6,672 nt of DNA from Pseudomonadota bacterium (GTDB lineage: Bacteria; Pseudomonadota; Gammaproteobacteria; Steroidobacterales; GCA-2729495): assembly GCA_030836925.1 (NCBI GenBank), contig JAUPLK010000095.1, forward strand, positions 1-6,672. Reading direction: 5' to 3'. Below are positions 1-6,120 of the stretch, in pieces. The notes below the pieces were generated by a model that made no database searches, was not told the DNA's origin, and was given only the letters and a program-made list of their open reading frames with translations. Numbering within the stretch: position 1 is the stretch's first letter; every line of letters starts with the position of its first letter. Both the position numbers and the translations under genes were made by a program.

Positions 1-347
1 GCCGCCGAGACCAGCAGCACGAGGAATTCCCGGCGCAGCTGCGACTGCGTGCGTTCCCGCTCCAGGATCTCCGTTTCGGCCCGGTCGACGGTCGGTGCCG
101 CGAGCCGTGCGCGATAGCCGGCTGCGCTGACCGCAGCCGCGAGTGCCGCAATGTCAGTGCTGCCGGTCCGGGCCTTTACATCGGCTCGCTCGATGGCCAG
201 ATTCACGTTGGCCTCGATGACGCCGGGCACCCCGCGCAAGGCCTTTTCCACGCGTCCGGCGCAGTTGCTGCAGGTCATGCCCTCGATGGGGAAGCTGAAC
301 TGTTCCCTTGCCACTGCATCGCTGCCAGTCTGCAGGCTGGTGTTCAC
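1..347 (-). CDS. copA: Copper-translocating P1B-type ATPase, N-terminal part (3' end outside window)
   Basis: Reading leftwards from a GTG at 347-345, 115 codons are open to the window edge. Seen: a heavy-metal-associated (HMA) domain at about residues 17-85 with the metal-binding motif [15 protein letters not shown] (Cys26, Cys29), then a charged linker and the start of a hydrophobic stretch (FLVLLVSA, residues 108-115) that would be the first membrane helix. Family knowledge: proteins of this layout are inner-membrane P1B ATPases that export Cu(I) from the cytoplasm. Only one HMA domain fits before the first helix. The start is chosen because GTG overlaps the cueR stop as GTGA and an AGAAGG ribosome site lies 4 nt upstream. 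The frame is open further upstream inside cueR, so a longer product is not formally excluded. The Cu(I) assignment rests on CSNC plus the adjoining CueR. The catalytic DKTG and the membrane CPC motif lie outside the window. Confidence 0.9.
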   Translation of the reverse strand, partial: MNTSLQTGSDAVAREQFSFPIEGMTCSNCAGRVEKALRGVPGVIEANVNLAIERADVKARTGSTDIAALAAAVSAAGYRARLAAPTVDRAETEILERERTQSQLRREFLVLLVSA

Positions 348-781
348 TTCGCCTTCTTGCTGCGCTTCGTGCTGGTGGCAGCGGGTGCCGGGCTGTCGGC
401 GGCCAGCGAATCGAGGATCGGGCAGTCGGGCCGCTCGTCCCCCTGGCAGTGCCCGATCAGGTGCGAGAGCGTATCGGCGATGGCTTCAAGATCGGCGATC
501 CGCGCCTGCAGTTGCTGCAGATGTTCGACGGCCAGCCGTTTGACGTCGCGCGCCGGCCGTTGCCGGTTTTGCCACAGCGACAGCAACTGCCGGATATCGG
601 CAGTGCCAAAGCCCACCGCGCGCGCGCGGCGGATGAAAGCCAGGCGGTGCACATCGTCCATCGCATAGACGCGATAGCCGGCAGCGGTGCGTCCTGCAGC
701 CGGTATCAGCCCGGCACTTTCATAGTGACGGATCATCTTGGCCGAGACGCCGGAGAGTTCTGCAGCGCGGCTGATATTCAT
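344..781 (-). CDS. cueR: CueR-type Cu(I)-responsive MerR-family regulator
   Basis: This 145-aa protein has a MerR winged-helix DNA-binding domain (residues 1-70; [13 protein letters not shown], then [10 protein letters not shown]), a long dimerisation helix (about 80-110) and a metal loop with Cys112 and Cys120 in [13 protein letters not shown], the arrangement of CueR and HmrR. Residue numbers match E. coli CueR without gaps up to this loop. Position 77, Ser in E. coli CueR and Cys in divalent-metal MerR sensors, is Ala here (RPARDVK). The tail after the loop is Pro/Ala-rich and ends in a Lys/Arg cluster, not the Cys/His-rich end of the E. coli protein. Known for the family: the dimer bends and untwists promoters with over-long spacers when Cu(I) or Ag(I) binds. 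It heads an operon with copA (4-nt overlap) and has a matching operator directly upstream, so it probably controls itself. No Shine-Dalgarno precedes the ATG. Confidence 0.93.
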   Translation of the reverse strand: MNISRAAELSGVSAKMIRHYESAGLIPAAGRTAAGYRVYAMDDVHRLAFIRRARAVGFGTADIRQLLSLWQNRQRPARDVKRLAVEHLQQLQARIADLEAIADTLSHLIGHCQGDERPDCPILDSLAADSPAPAATSTKRSKKAK

Positions 782-787
782 GGGCGC

Positions 788-818
788 ATGCTAAACCTTC
801 CCATGATGGGAAGGTCAA
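788..818 (-). promoter_or_regulatory. CueR-activated promoter of cueR-copA
   Basis: Read on the minus strand there is a -35 TTGACC (818-813), a 19-bp spacer (812-794) and a -10 TAGCAT (793-788). A 19-bp spacer is the hallmark of MerR-family activated promoters, and the order TTGACCTTCC...GGAAGGTTTA is close to the E. coli copA promoter. The -10 ends 6 nt before the ATG at 781, so transcription should begin at or within a base or two of the cueR start codon. Confidence 0.9.
795..815. promoter_or_regulatory. CueR operator (copper box)
   Basis: A 21-bp inverted repeat, ACCTTCC-N7-GGAAGGT, is perfect across all ten base pairs around the centre at 805 (ACCTTCCCAT / ATGGGAAGGT). It matches the CueR/HmrR operator consensus and sits exactly between the -35 and -10 elements of the cueR promoter, as expected for activation by DNA distortion. 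It is the only strong match I noticed in the window. Confidence 0.93.
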
Positions 819-849
819 GCCCGGGCCGGGTCTCGCCTCGGCTGACAGT

Positions 850-1596
850 TCAGCGCGAGGGCAGGGCGATACGCCGGTGCCGGCTCTGGAACAGGCGCAG
901 GTACTCGCCAAACAGCCGCGACCCCAGCGCCATTGACTGCTCGATATGGCCCGGCGTCTCCACCTCTATTTGTGCCGGATCTATTTTTCCGTGCAGCTCA
1001 TCCAGTTCCCGCCGGTTCACCGGTGCGTGCAGCCAGCGGTGGATCATCGGCGCATCGACTTCCAGATGGAACTGCAGACCGTAGACGTTGTCGCCATAGC
1101 GGAAAGCCTGGTTCGGGCAGTCCGGTGACGAGGCCAGGTGGACCGCACCGTCCGGGATGTCAAAGGTGTCGCCATGCCACTGGAAGATCTTTTCGGTGCC
1201 GGTGAAGTGGCGGAACAGCGGGTCATGCTGCCCCTCGGCTGTGGGTTGCACGTCGTACCAGCCGATTTCCTTGACCGGGTTGGCCCGCACGTGGGCACCG
1301 AGCGCACGTGCCAGCAGTTGCGCGCCCAGGCAAATGCCGAGCACCGGTTTGCGGGCGGCGATCGCCTCACGAATCGCGGCCATTTCCACGGCAAGGTGCG
1401 GGTAATGGTGTACCTGGTCGCAGTTCATCGGGCCGCCGAGCACGATCAGGCCATGATAGCGGCTGAGGTCGGGTACGGCATCCGGCTGGCGGCCGAAGTT
1501 CTGGTAACGAATGCGAAAGCCGGCATCGCGCAGCAGGGGGTCGAGCGTGCCGAGTATTTCGTGCGGGACGTGCTGGAATACAAGCAGGCGATGCAT
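850..1596 (-). CDS. Class I glutamine amidotransferase (GMP synthase-like GATase domain protein)
   Basis: This is a stand-alone GATase1-fold protein of 248 aa. Seen: the oxyanion-side motif VLGGPMN (52-58), the nucleophile elbow GICLGAQ with Cys89, the QWHGDTF segment (139-145), and GLQFHLEV with His177 and Glu179. The Cys-His-Glu triad is therefore complete. Family knowledge: such domains hydrolyse the amide of glutamine, or a gamma-glutamyl bond, and belong to the same broad group as the GuaA glutaminase domain. No synthetase domain follows, so the acceptor is unknown. The open frame continues upstream to 1878, but that part overlaps the aminotransferase. The ATG at 1596 gives MHRLLVFQHVP, the usual beginning for this family, and lies 16 nt after the aminotransferase stop, implying co-transcription. 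No clear Shine-Dalgarno is visible. The exact substrate cannot be told from sequence. Confidence 0.88.
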   Translation of the reverse strand: MHRLLVFQHVPHEILGTLDPLLRDAGFRIRYQNFGRQPDAVPDLSRYHGLIVLGGPMNCDQVHHYPHLAVEMAAIREAIAARKPVLGICLGAQLLARALGAHVRANPVKEIGWYDVQPTAEGQHDPLFRHFTGTEKIFQWHGDTFDIPDGAVHLASSPDCPNQAFRYGDNVYGLQFHLEVDAPMIHRWLHAPVNRRELDELHGKIDPAQIEVETPGHIEQSMALGSRLFGEYLRLFQSRHRRIALPSR

Positions 1597-1612
1597 TTGG
1601 CGGGAACCCGTT

Positions 1613-2788
1613 TCAGAGCCGGCAGAGAATCTCTGCGGCGCGTTCGAGCGTAGATGAATCCTTGGCAAAACAGAAGCGCAGCAGTCGTGCGTTCCCGGGG
1701 ACGGCACAGAAGACCGATACCGGAATGCTGGCAATGCCCGCCTCCTGCGTGAGGCGACGTGCATAACCGACATCCACCTCGTCGCTGATTGCACTGTAAT
1801 CGACCAGCTGGAAGTAGGTGCCCGCCGAGGGCGTATAGCGCAGGCGCGAGCCGGCCAGCAGCGCACAAAACTGGTCACGCTTCTGCTGATAGAAGGCCGG
1901 CAGTCCCAGGTAGTGATCCGCGTCGCTGGCCAGGAAATCCGCCAGCGCCCGCTGCATCGGCGTGACCACGCAGAACTGCACCAACTGGTGGATGCGCCGG
2001 AACTCGCTCATCAGTGCCTTCGGAGCCACGCAGTAGCCGATCTTCCAGCCGGTTGCGTGACAGGTCTTGCCGAAGGACGAGATCACCAGGCTGCGTTCGG
2101 CCAGCGTTGGGTAACGCAGCAGGCTCTCGTGCCGCCGGCCGTCGAAGACCATGTGCTCATAAACCTCATCGCCGAGCAGCAGGATGCCCGTATTGCGGAC
2201 GATCGCCTCCAGGCTGGCCATGTCGGCCGCAGACAGCACTGCGCCGGTCGGGTTGTGCGGCGAGTTCAGGATGATCATGCGCGTGCGCGGGGTGATCGCG
2301 GCGCGCACCTGGTCCCAGTCGATGCCAAACAGCGGTGGTACCAGCGGCAGATGCACGGCCCGGCCGCCGGCGAGGCGGACGGCGGGGTCATAGGTGTCAT
2401 AGGCCGGATCGAAGCACAGGACCTCGTCACCCGGGTGCACGAAGGCCTCGATGGCGCTGAACAGGGCCTCGGTCGCGCCCGAGGTCACCGTGACTTCGGT
2501 ATCCGGATCGATCTGCCGGCCATACAGGGCCAGCGTCTTGATCGCGATCTGTTCGCGCAGGGCCGGCAGCCCGCTCATCGGTGCGTACTGGTTGCTGCTG
2601 GCGTAAAGGTGATGGGCAACCCGATCGAGCAAGCCGGTCGGTGGCGGGAAATCGGGTGACCCCTGGCTCAGGTTGAGCGCCCCGCACTCGACGGCCAGCT
2701 GCGACATCACGGTGAAGATGGTGGTACCCACCTCCGGGAGTTTGCTGCGCAGGGCAGGGTCGGGTGATGTGGGGCGGTGCCTGGGCAT
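1613..2788 (-). CDS. PLP-dependent aminotransferase, YbdL-like (methionine/glutamine-type, class I/II)
   Basis: This 391-aa fold-type I aminotransferase has the full family length. Seen: the SKLPEVGTTIF start and NLSQGSPDF (39-47), the cofactor-site SGATEAL (103-109), NSPHNPTG with Asn179, GDEVYEH with Asp207 and Tyr210, the Schiff-base lysine Lys241 in SSFGKTCHATGWKIGY, and the carboxylate-binding Arg371 in LLRFCFAK. Similarity is closest to E. coli YbdL, recalled from memory, including the C-terminal VSVFCA and CFAK segments. Known: YbdL and related glutamine transaminase K/KAT enzymes prefer methionine, aromatic amino acids or glutamine with 2-oxo acids. Position 44 is Ser where relatives usually have Phe (GFPDF). 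The start at 2788 matches the YbdL N-terminal length; no good Shine-Dalgarno is present. A class I glutamine amidotransferase follows 16 nt downstream. It is probably cytosolic; the physiological substrate is inferred only. Confidence 0.92.
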   Translation of the reverse strand: MPRHRPTSPDPALRSKLPEVGTTIFTVMSQLAVECGALNLSQGSPDFPPPTGLLDRVAHHLYASSNQYAPMSGLPALREQIAIKTLALYGRQIDPDTEVTVTSGATEALFSAIEAFVHPGDEVLCFDPAYDTYDPAVRLAGGRAVHLPLVPPLFGIDWDQVRAAITPRTRMIILNSPHNPTGAVLSAADMASLEAIVRNTGILLLGDEVYEHMVFDGRRHESLLRYPTLAERSLVISSFGKTCHATGWKIGYCVAPKALMSEFRRIHQLVQFCVVTPMQRALADFLASDADHYLGLPAFYQQKRDQFCALLAGSRLRYTPSAGTYFQLVDYSAISDEVDVGYARRLTQEAGIASIPVSVFCAVPGNARLLRFCFAKDSSTLERAAEILCRL

Positions 2789-2931
2789 GCGCCGGGAACT
2801 CTAACCGATCCTTTCGCAGCCCTCCAATGATGCGACGGAAAATTGGCGTTTTGTTTGACTTGGGCCAGACCAGCCTTGATCATACCGGCCAATTCGGCTT
2901 GGCACCGGGCCCATATCCCGCGTTTAATTGA
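2789..2931. promoter_or_regulatory. Divergent intergenic region between aminotransferase and sigma-54 activator
   Basis: These 143 bp separate two divergently transcribed genes and must carry both start signals. For the plus strand I see a reasonable sigma-70 promoter (separate entry). For the minus strand the best -10 is TATGAT at 2884-2879, but no fitting -35 lies upstream of it. A short dyad GCCAA-N6-TTGGC lies in the leader of the activator around 2888-2903. A TTGGCAC at 2899-2905 resembles a sigma-54 -24 element but has no -12 partner. No small gene was recognised here. Confidence 0.6.
2855..2883 (+). promoter_or_regulatory. Candidate sigma-70 promoter of the FleQ-like activator
   Basis: TTGACT (2855-2860, five of six to consensus) is followed by a 17-bp spacer and GATCAT (2878-2883, four of six). 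Transcription would start near 2890, giving a leader of about 42 nt before the ATG at 2932. The -10 overlaps the opposite-strand TATGAT. This is a pattern match only. Confidence 0.5.
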
Positions 2932-3990
2932 ATGAATGACATGACGCAGGCCGTCGCTCAGGCGGACGCAGAGGGCAAGGTCCCGGCGAAATCTCCGGTT
3001 TATTTTCCGACCGGTCACAGCGCCCGCATGGTCAATGTACGGCGGCTGATCGAGCAGGTAGCCCCGTTCAACACCAGTGTGCTGGTGACTGGCGAGTCGG
3101 GTACCGGCAAGGAATGGGTCGCCCGCTACGTCCACCAGCTTTCACCGCGGGCCGACAAGCCATTCGTGCCGGTCAACTGCGGGGCCATTCCCGCCGATCT
3201 GCTCGAGAGCGAGCTGTTCGGGCACGAAAAGGGGGCATTTACCGGCGCCATTTCGGCCCGCATCGGGCGCTTCGAGGCGGCAGAGGGCGGCACCCTGTTC
3301 CTGGACGAGATCGGCGACATGAGCCTGCCGATGCAGGTCAAGCTGCTGCGGGTACTGCAGGAACGGATTTACGAGCGGGTCGGCAACAACCGGCCGCGGG
3401 AGTGCGATGTACGCATCATCGCCGCCACGCACCGCAACCTGGAGGCGGCGATCAAGAGCGACAGCTTTCGCGAAGACCTGTATTACCGGTTGAATGTTTT
3501 CCCGATTGAACTGCCGCCGCTGCGCGAACGGCTCGACGATCTGCCGGACCTGATCGCCAATATCATCGAGCGTTGCCGGGCTGCAGGACTGGCGCCGGTG
3601 CAGGTCACACCGGGCGCCATACGCATCCTCAAGCACTACTCCTGGCCCGGAAATATCCGCGAGCTTTCCAATCTGCTGGAGCGATTGTGCGTGCTGCATC
3701 CGGGTACGGCCGTGGATATTCCACAGCTGCCCACCCGCTATACGGCCGCAGCACCGCTGCGTGAATCAGACCGGCAGGAAGTGGCTGCAGCCCGCGCCGC
3801 CGGACCACAGCCGCAGGATATCGAGCTGCCTGATGCCGGGCTGCCGCTCAAGGAATACCTTGAACAGATCGAGGTTGCGCTGATACGACGCGCATTGCAC
3901 GAGGCCAATGGTGTCATCGCCCACGCTGCCCAGAAGCTGCAGGTGCGGCGCACCACGCTCGCCGAAAAGATGAAGCGCTACGGCCTCTGA
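2932..3990 (+). CDS. Sigma-54-dependent activator, FleQ/FlrA-like, lacking an N-terminal sensory domain
   Basis: The protein is 352 aa. Residues 1-25 are an unstructured-looking lead, about 26-270 the sigma-54 AAA+ domain, and about 303-352 a Fis-type helix-turn-helix. Seen: Walker A GESGTGKE (54-61), the sigma-54-contacting GAFTGA loop (101-106), Walker [10 protein letters not shown] (121-129), the arginine-finger region [12 protein letters not shown] (179-190) and sensor [10 protein letters not shown] (238-245), all intact. The C-terminal end ([15 protein letters not shown], then [14 protein letters not shown]) strongly resembles FleQ/FlrA flagellar master regulators. Full FleQ is about 490 aa and begins with a degenerate receiver domain, absent here. 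FleQ residues implicated in c-di-GMP binding are altered: the LFRS segment aligns with PVYF, and the KExxxRN motif reads KEWVARY. It probably opens sigma-54 promoters, likely of flagellar genes given the neighbours. No Shine-Dalgarno precedes the ATG; another in-frame ATG lies at 2941. Confidence 0.9.
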   Translation: MNDMTQAVAQADAEGKVPAKSPVYFPTGHSARMVNVRRLIEQVAPFNTSVLVTGESGTGKEWVARYVHQLSPRADKPFVPVNCGAIPADLLESELFGHEKGAFTGAISARIGRFEAAEGGTLFLDEIGDMSLPMQVKLLRVLQERIYERVGNNRPRECDVRIIAATHRNLEAAIKSDSFREDLYYRLNVFPIELPPLRERLDDLPDLIANIIERCRAAGLAPVQVTPGAIRILKHYSWPGNIRELSNLLERLCVLHPGTAVDIPQLPTRYTAAAPLRESDRQEVAAARAAGPQPQDIELPDAGLPLKEYLEQIEVALIRRALHEANGVIAHAAQKLQVRRTTLAEKMKRYGL

Positions 3991-4014
3991 CGCAGCGCTT
4001 TCTCCCGGCGGTGA

Positions 4015-5538
4015 TCAGGCCGCCGCTGTCTTGTACAGTGTGTACCGGTCGCGTCCGCTGCGCTTCGAGTTGTAGAGCGCGGAATCGGCGGCTGCCAGCA
4101 GTGCCTGGGCACTCTCGAACTGGTTGGTCGCATCGCAGGTGGCAACGCCGAGCGACAGGGTGATACCTACCTGCTTGCCCTGTGCGATGGTGGCTTTGCG
4201 GGCGCGTGCTTCCGCACAGATGCGGTCGGCGACACTGTTCACTTGCCCTGTGTCCACGCCCGGCAGGAGCAGGACGAACTCGTCACCACCATAGCGGGAC
4301 ACGATATCGGTATCGCGCGTGGTCTCCAGGAGCAGGTCGGCTACTGTCTTCAGTATGGCGTCGCCAGCCTGATGGCCGAAGCCGTCATTGACCTCCTTGA
4401 ACTTGTCCAGATCGATGAAGATCAGGGACAGCGGCCAGCCATAGTTGCGTTCCGCACAGGCGACGAACTCTTCGCTCAGCCGTTTTTCGAAGTAGCGCCG
4501 GTTATAGGCACTGGTGAGGACGTCGCGGATGGTTTCTGTCTGGAGCTTGCTGTGCTCCTTCTCCAGCGCGCGTTTCTCCAGCTGGACTTCTTCACTGGCA
4601 TTGATCTGGTACAGGTTCCGGACGATGAGGATCTCCTGCGCCGCATCGCTGATGTCCTGCAGCTGCGAGCTGTCGAAGAGTTCCATCTGGAACAGTTCCT
4701 CGGCGACCGGCAGTTGCTCGCGAACCGACTCGAACAGTTCCCCGAGCCGGTTGGGCTGGATGCCCAGGTAGCGATGGGCCTGCTGGCCAACACGGCGCAG
4801 GGCCACCTCGTTGTGCGAGCCGAGCCAGACGTCGCTCAGTTCACCCGACATTGCGACCGCGCGCACGAAGGATTTTTCCTCGCCGTCCACGCCGGCGGCG
4901 CTGGGGTCATGGCTGTGCTGGACGGCGCGCACCAGGCTTTCCGGCATGTTCCAGATCCGCAGCAGCGCCGCACCGATCGAGCGGTGGTCGGTGCCGATGC
5001 AGTTCTGTTCGTGCTGGCAGATCCGGCTGTGTTCGATCTTGAACGGTGCAATGCCCTCGTAGACCTCGGGCCAGATCTTGTCGATCACCAGCATGCCCAG
5101 ATCCTGCAGCAGTGCGGCGAGGAAGATCTCTTCCGCATCCCGGCGGCCGGTTTCACTGGCCAGCAGCTTTCCCCAGGCTGAAGCCAGCACAGTGCGTCGC
5201 CAGTAGGCGTTGAAGTCGAAGCCCTGCGTGGTGTTCTTCTTGAGGGTGGAAACGAGCGTGAAACTGAGCGCCAGAGTCAGGGTGGCATTGAGTCCGAGCA
5301 CGATCAGTGCCTGACGCAGGTTGGTGCTTTGCCGGCGGCGCGAATACATCGCCGAGTTGGCGATGCGCATCACCTTGGCGGCGATGGCCGGGTCGGCGCT
5401 GACGGCATCGGCAACCTTGCCCAGATCGATGTCCGGATCCTGGGCCAGTTGCAGTACCTGCATCGCCACGGCGGGCGGTGTCGGGAAACTGGTACAGGTG
5501 CGCAGCCGCTGCAGTATATGTTCAGGAATCTGGCTCAT
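4015..5538 (-). CDS. HDOD-GGDEF protein, probable diguanylate cyclase
   Basis: The protein is 507 aa with two domains. HDOD covers about residues 10-210 (FPTPPAVAMQVLQL, NSAMYSRR, ALLQDLGML, DHRSIGAALLRIWNMPE); the HD-type His-Asp pair reads Gln-Asp (LLQDLG), as expected for a non-hydrolytic HDOD module. A helical region and a charged signalling helix (about 315-340) lead into a GGDEF domain (about 338-503). Seen: DVLTSAYNRRYF, FIDLDKFKEVND, the active-site GGDEF (417-421) and an RxxD inhibitory site (Arg408-Asp411) five residues before it. It should therefore make c-di-GMP from two GTP with product inhibition. No membrane segment is seen, so it is cytoplasmic. The start at 5538 is chosen over the more upstream in-frame start (5658) because GGGAG lies 8 nt before it and the longer form would overlap the DUF2802 gene. 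It is the last gene of the motD-side operon, 76 nt after DUF2802. Confidence 0.93.
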   Translation of the reverse strand: MSQIPEHILQRLRTCTSFPTPPAVAMQVLQLAQDPDIDLGKVADAVSADPAIAAKVMRIANSAMYSRRRQSTNLRQALIVLGLNATLTLALSFTLVSTLKKNTTQGFDFNAYWRRTVLASAWGKLLASETGRRDAEEIFLAALLQDLGMLVIDKIWPEVYEGIAPFKIEHSRICQHEQNCIGTDHRSIGAALLRIWNMPESLVRAVQHSHDPSAAGVDGEEKSFVRAVAMSGELSDVWLGSHNEVALRRVGQQAHRYLGIQPNRLGELFESVREQLPVAEELFQMELFDSSQLQDISDAAQEILIVRNLYQINASEEVQLEKRALEKEHSKLQTETIRDVLTSAYNRRYFEKRLSEEFVACAERNYGWPLSLIFIDLDKFKEVNDGFGHQAGDAILKTVADLLLETTRDTDIVSRYGGDEFVLLLPGVDTGQVNSVADRICAEARARKATIAQGKQVGITLSLGVATCDATNQFESAQALLAAADSALYNSKRSGRDRYTLYKTAAA

Positions 5539-5546
5539 CGTCGTAA

Positions 5547-5551
5547 CTCCC
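5547..5551 (-). promoter_or_regulatory. Ribosome binding site of the HDOD-GGDEF gene
   Basis: GGGAG on the minus strand, 8 nt before the ATG at 5538. It decides this start over the in-frame upstream start at 5658. Confidence 0.75.
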
Positions 5552-5589
5552 ACGTCTGTGTTCTTGGCTTTTCGGTCATGAATGGTCTG

Positions 5590-5607
5590 ATCCGGCAACA
5601 GCCGGAT
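5590..5607. other. Intercistronic hairpin between DUF2802 and HDOD-GGDEF genes
   Basis: A perfect 7-bp stem (ATCCGGC / GCCGGAT) with a 4-nt loop lies in the 76-nt gap, just after the DUF2802 stop. In the minus-strand transcript no U-run follows, so it does not look like an intrinsic terminator. It could stabilise or process the mRNA between the two genes. No function is demonstrated. Confidence 0.5.
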
Positions 5608-5614
5608 TATTTCG

Positions 5615-6106
5615 TCAATGCAATTCCTCTGCGGCCTGGGCGCCTGCCGCCTGCCCATAGAGTGTCTGAATCAGGTGTGCCTCGCCCTGACTCAGTTCGC
5701 AGGTATCGATCAGCTGCCGGGTTGTCGCACCATGTCTGGACAGGGCAATGGCCTGGCGGAGACTGGCTTTGGCACTGCTGCTCACGGTGTTTTCATGGCG
5801 CACGCCCAGTTGCTCGACGCGCTGGCGCAGCAGGCTGGCCTCGCTGGTGGAGTCAGCCAGCAGGAGCTCGATGGTCTGCAGCCGGTCCATCGCCTCGTCA
5901 TGGCGTCTTTCCAGTGACTGCAGCCGGCGTTTCTGCCGAAAGCCAGTGATGGACAGGGCCGAGATTGCGACAAATGCCAGCAGGCTGCCCGCCAGGGTTG
6001 CCACCGGATGCACGGTAACAGCGCCGGTCAGAAACTCGCCCAGCAGCCCTGCATCGATCGGTCCGGCTGCGAGGCCGTCCAGATTCAGTGTGTCGAGAAT
6101 AGTCAT
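5615..6106 (-). CDS. DUF2802 family membrane-anchored coiled-coil protein of flagellar/chemotaxis operon
   Basis: The protein is 163 aa. Residues 1-35 are an N-terminal segment, 36-54 form one hydrophobic helix (VATLAGSLLAFVAISALSI) followed by RQKRR (57-61), which predicts a cytoplasmic C-terminus. About 57-105 is a likely coiled coil rich in Leu, Glu, Gln and Arg, and about 114-150 is the DUF2802 core (LRQAIALSRHGATTRQLIDT, then LSQGEAHLIQTLYG), which resembles a small helical DNA-binding-like fold. Family knowledge: DUF2802 genes commonly close the chemotaxis/stator end of flagellar operons in pseudomonads and relatives; their function is unknown. The start at 6106 is supported by GAGGGG 8 nt upstream, and that site overlaps the stop of the preceding 55-aa gene, suggesting coupled translation. 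The 35-residue N-terminal extension before the membrane helix may be distinctive. Confidence 0.87.
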   Translation of the reverse strand: MTILDTLNLDGLAAGPIDAGLLGEFLTGAVTVHPVATLAGSLLAFVAISALSITGFRQKRRLQSLERRHDEAMDRLQTIELLLADSTSEASLLRQRVEQLGVRHENTVSSSAKASLRQAIALSRHGATTRQLIDTCELSQGEAHLIQTLYGQAAGAQAAEELH

Positions 6107-6114
6107 GGTGTGTT

Positions 6115-6120
6115 CCCCTC
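6115..6120 (-). promoter_or_regulatory. Ribosome binding site of the DUF2802 gene, overlapping upstream stop codon
   Basis: GAGGGG on the minus strand (6120-6115) lies 8 nt before the ATG at 6106. It shares two bases with the TGA stop (6121-6119) of the small upstream gene, so ribosomes finishing that gene would sit on this site. Confidence 0.75.

Noticed and set aside
816..849. GC-rich segment after the amidotransferase as a terminator.
   Set aside because: Only 4-bp stems can be formed and there is no U-run; read-through into cueR-copA remains possible.
308..1084. Plus-strand frame spanning copA, cueR and the amidotransferase end.
   Set aside because: It crosses three well-supported minus-strand genes and the CueR operator, and has no domain similarity.
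1597..1878. N-terminal extension of the glutamine amidotransferase frame up to 1878.
   Set aside because: It overlaps the aminotransferase C-terminus on the same strand, shows Arg/Ser-rich shadow composition, and the family-typical start is at 1596.
1913..2659. Long plus-strand open frame opposite the aminotransferase.
   Set aside because: It is a mirror frame of a conserved gene with no recognisable motif.
2899..2915. TTGGCAC in front of the activator gene as a sigma-54 promoter.
   Set aside because: The -24-like part is good, but the -12 position has no GC at the required spacing (CCAT instead of TTGC-like).
2707..3135. Minus-strand frame across the divergent spacer.
   Set aside because: It overlaps the start of the sigma-54 activator and the aminotransferase N-terminus and shows no family features.
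4006..4025. CGGCGG-N8-CCGCCG stem between the convergent genes as a bidirectional terminator.
   Set aside because: The stem is only 6 bp, overlaps the HDOD-GGDEF stop codon, and neither strand shows a U-run after it.
4243..5181. Long plus-strand open frame opposite the HDOD-GGDEF gene.
   Set aside because: It is antisense to a well-supported gene, shows no recognisable domain, and is typical of mirror frames in GC-rich DNA.
5539..5658. Upstream start of the HDOD-GGDEF frame at 5658.
   Set aside because: The extra 40 residues overlap the DUF2802 end and match no family sequence, while a good ribosome site supports 5538.
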